A DNA stretch of 33,536 nt, from contig CAMAMZ010000003.1 of NCBI GenBank assembly GCA_945837185.1, forward strand, positions 1-33,536, written 5' to 3'. Below the pieces are notes generated by a model, which worked only from the letters and a program-made list of their open reading frames with translations, did not search any database and was not told the origin of the DNA. A program made the translations under genes and the position numbers. The DNA comes from an uncultured Bacteroidales bacterium. Lineage in GTDB: Bacteria; Bacteroidota; Bacteroidia; Bacteroidales; Bacteroidaceae. Below, piece by piece: positions 31,308-33,536 of the stretch (the stretch's first letter is position 1; every line of letters starts with the position of its first letter).

Positions 31308-33524
31308 ATGAGAACTATGAGGACAATGAAAAAACTGCTCCCTGTGTTGCTCTGTCTGGTATGCTGTCAGGTACAGGCTGCCAAGACCATGACGGTAAAA
31401 GACATAGCTAATGGCACTTTTGCTGCCAAGACCTTACATGGCATCGACCCCTTGCCCGGTACCGACCAATATGCCCGTATCAGCGACGATGGGAAGAAAA
31501 TATTGCGATGCTCTTTCAAGACAGGCAAGCAGACGGGTGTGCTGTTTGACGTGGAGAATACATTGGGCGAGACAATAAAGAACTTTGATGGGTATGTCAT
31601 GTCGCCTCAAGGCGATCGTATGTTGATTAGAACAAACACGGAACAGGTGTACCGTCGTTCTTTCAAGGCCGATTATTATATTTATACCATACAGAGCACT
31701 AAGTTGGAAAAACTCTCCGATGGGGGAAAACAGCAAGTGCCTCTATGGTCGCCCGATGGTTTTCAGATTGCATTTGTAAGAGACAATAATCTCTTTCTCG
31801 TGAAGTTGCTTTATGGCAATGCTGAAATGCAAGTAACGAAAGATGGGAAATTCAATGAAATCATTAATGGCATACCCGATTGGGTGAACGAGGAAGAGTT
31901 TGGGCATAACCGTTCGTTTTGCTTCAACGCGGATGGTACGATGCTCTGCTGGATTAAGTATGATGAGAGTAAGGTGAAGACCTATGGATTGCAACTCTTC
32001 AAAGGTGCGCGCCCAACTCGTATGGCCTACGATACTTATCCCGGCTCTTATGATTATAAATACCCTAAGGCCGGAGAGGACAATTCGGTTGTAACTGCCT
32101 GGAGCTATGATGTGAAGAGCAGACAGATACGCCAGTTGCAGGTGCCTTTGGAGCAGGACGGTTATATGCCTCGCATCAAAATGACAAGCGATGCGCAGCA
32201 GGTGATAGTCTATACCATGCCCAGGCATCAGGATGCGTTGTGCCTGTATGCTGTGAATCCAAGAAGTACCGTTGCCAAACTCCTCATCAAGGAAACTTCT
32301 AAACGGTATGTGAAAGAGGAGGCTATGGAGGGTGTGCTCATAGGGAAGTCTTCAATTCTTGTGCCCAGCGATCGCGATGGCTACATGCACCTTTATATAT
32401 ATAATAGCTTGGGTAAGGTGCAGCGCAAGATAGGTGACGGCTCTTTTGACATTACCGCTGTATATGGCTATGATGAGGCCACGGGCGATGTTTACTATCA
32501 GGCAGCTGTTCCCACACCGCATGACAGGCAGGTCTTTGTGGCGCACAGAAATGGTAAAGTGGAATGTTTAACCCCTAAAGAGGGATGGAACACAGCTGTT
32601 TTTTCAGGCGACTACCAGTACTTCATCAACACCTGGAGCAATTACAACACTCCCTATGTAGCTACTTTGTGCAATAAGAAGGGTGTAGCGCTCAGCAAAC
32701 TTCTGGACAATCAGGAACTGGTTGCCAAGGTGGCTGATTATGGATGGTCGCAACGCGAAACCTTCTCGTTTACCACTTCTGAGGGTGTTAAACTCGATGG
32801 CTGGATGGTAAAGCCTCGTGGATTCAATCCTTCGCGCAAATATCCGGTTATCATGTTCCAATATAGCGGACCGGGTAGCCAACAGGTCGTTAACTCTTGG
32901 AGCGCAGGAGGAATGGGACAAGGTGGTGCTTTCGACCAGTATCTCGCTTCTCAAGGGTTTATTGTGGCATGTGTTGATGGTAGAGGAACCGGTGGCCGTG
33001 GTGCAGAGTTTGAGAAGTGTATTTATCTGAATATGGGAAAGGTGGAGTCGCGCGACCAGGTGGAAACAGCTCTTTGGTTAGGCAAGCAATCGTATGTTGA
33101 TGCAAAGCGCATTGGTATATGGGGATGGAGCTTTGGCGGTTTCAATACCTTGATGAGTATGAGTGAGGGGAGGGGAGTGTTCCGTGCGGGAGTAGCCGTG
33201 GCACCACCCACACATTGGAAGTATTACGACACGGTGTATACGGAGCGTTATATGCGTACGCCCCAAGAAAATCCGGAAGGTTACGAGGATAACCCTATCT
33301 CACGTGCTGCCAAGCTACACGGTGAGTTGCTCATTTGTCATGGTCTGGCCGATGACAATGTGCATCCTCAAAATGCCTTTGAATATTCGGAGGCTTTGGT
33401 TCAGGCCGACAAGGATTTCAAGGAACTGATTTATACCAACAGAAACCATGGTATTTCGGGTGGCAATACACGCAACCATTTGATGCGGCAAATAGCCAAT
33501 TTCTTCAAGGAAAACATGAAGTGA
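31308..33524 (+). CDS. Secreted dipeptidyl-peptidase IV-like serine peptidase (S9 family)
   Basis: Exported prolyl-type exopeptidase expected to release N-terminal dipeptides, usually X-Pro or X-Ala. The N-terminus MRTMRTMKKLLPVLLCLVCCQVQA is a signal peptide. A beta-propeller DPPIV_N domain follows, including NEEEFG, which fits the conserved double-Glu site that binds the substrate N-terminus. The C-terminal alpha/beta hydrolase has the nucleophile in GWSFGG (Ser about 608), the Asp in GLADDNVHP and the His in NRNHGISG. Length (738) is normal. In-frame ATGs at 31308, 31317 and 31326 arise from near-repeated codons; 31326 also gives a good signal peptide. The gene appears to be a single transcription unit and ends 12 nt before the window end. 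Confidence 0.93.
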   Translation: MRTMRTMKKLLPVLLCLVCCQVQAAKTMTVKDIANGTFAAKTLHGIDPLPGTDQYARISDDGKKILRCSFKTGKQTGVLFDVENTLGETIKNFDGYVMSPQGDRMLIRTNTEQVYRRSFKADYYIYTIQSTKLEKLSDGGKQQVPLWSPDGFQIAFVRDNNLFLVKLLYGNAEMQVTKDGKFNEIINGIPDWVNEEEFGHNRSFCFNADGTMLCWIKYDESKVKTYGLQLFKGARPTRMAYDTYPGSYDYKYPKAGEDNSVVTAWSYDVKSRQIRQLQVPLEQDGYMPRIKMTSDAQQVIVYTMPRHQDALCLYAVNPRSTVAKLLIKETSKRYVKEEAMEGVLIGKSSILVPSDRDGYMHLYIYNSLGKVQRKIGDGSFDITAVYGYDEATGDVYYQAAVPTPHDRQVFVAHRNGKVECLTPKEGWNTAVFSGDYQYFINTWSNYNTPYVATLCNKKGVALSKLLDNQELVAKVADYGWSQRETFSFTTSEGVKLDGWMVKPRGFNPSRKYPVIMFQYSGPGSQQVVNSWSAGGMGQGGAFDQYLASQGFIVACVDGRGTGGRGAEFEKCIYLNMGKVESRDQVETALWLGKQSYVDAKRIGIWGWSFGGFNTLMSMSEGRGVFRAGVAVAPPTHWKYYDTVYTERYMRTPQENPEGYEDNPISRAAKLHGELLICHGLADDNVHPQNAFEYSEALVQADKDFKELIYTNRNHGISGGNTRNHLMRQIANFFKENMK

Positions 33525-33536
33525 TTCCGTATTTTT

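Overview
The window looks like chromosomal DNA of a Bacteroidota bacterium, most likely a Prevotella relative. Several upstream regions carry the Bacteroidota promoter pattern TTTG-N19/20-TAnnTTTG. Shine-Dalgarno sequences are almost absent, with one exception before rpmA. Lineage-typical proteins are present: class III fructose-bisphosphatase, single-chain NfnAB-type oxidoreductase, HU-CCDC81/SPOR protein and a DPP-IV-like peptidase. I see no transposase, phage, integrase, CRISPR, tRNA or rRNA gene. The content is housekeeping metabolism plus a few poorly characterised envelope genes.

Layout, left to right. (1) 75-8150, minus strand, is one tight gene string with gaps of 30 nt or less: serS, a fused NfnAB-like flavoprotein, DUF486 membrane protein, secreted PD40-like protein, nucleoside phosphorylase, free-methionine-sulfoxide reductase, mnmE. 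A consensus promoter precedes serS. (2) 8376-9006 is rplU-rpmA, with its own promoter box, a structured leader and a terminator-like hairpin. (3) 9241-15917 is lysC, lysA, a GT2 glycosyltransferase, a GT4-N-terminal-like protein and fbp; the last four are joined by stop/start overlaps or near-contacts. (4) 15977-19513 is hisH, a hisA-hisF gene fusion, hisIE, then an orphan ftsE. (5) 19592-22688 holds a zinc-ribbon/FHA protein, an HU-CCDC81/SPOR membrane protein and an MltF-like lipoprotein transglycosylase, with a small 22-bp tandem repeat between the last two. (6) 22779-26073, plus strand, is hisG, hisD, hisC. (7) 26012-30984, minus strand, has a soluble two-domain ABC ATPase overlapping the end of hisC, and carB with a strong terminator. 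(8) 31308-33524, plus strand, is a secreted S9 dipeptidyl-peptidase.

Together, hisG, hisD, hisC, hisH, hisA, hisF, hisI and hisE cover histidine synthesis except the HisB steps; no hisB is in the window. The his genes are in two divergent units separated by envelope genes. lysC and lysA supply the first and last steps of the diaminopimelate/lysine route. carB makes carbamoyl phosphate.

The most unusual item is the hisA-hisF fusion: one 490-codon reading frame with both TIM-barrel enzymes and both pairs of catalytic aspartates intact. Other points worth attention are interleaved divergent hisG/mltF promoters, two promoters that abut their start codons, the translationally linked lysA-GT-GT-fbp run, and a FHA + HU-CCDC81/SPOR gene pair. 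I found no clear new defence or mobile system.
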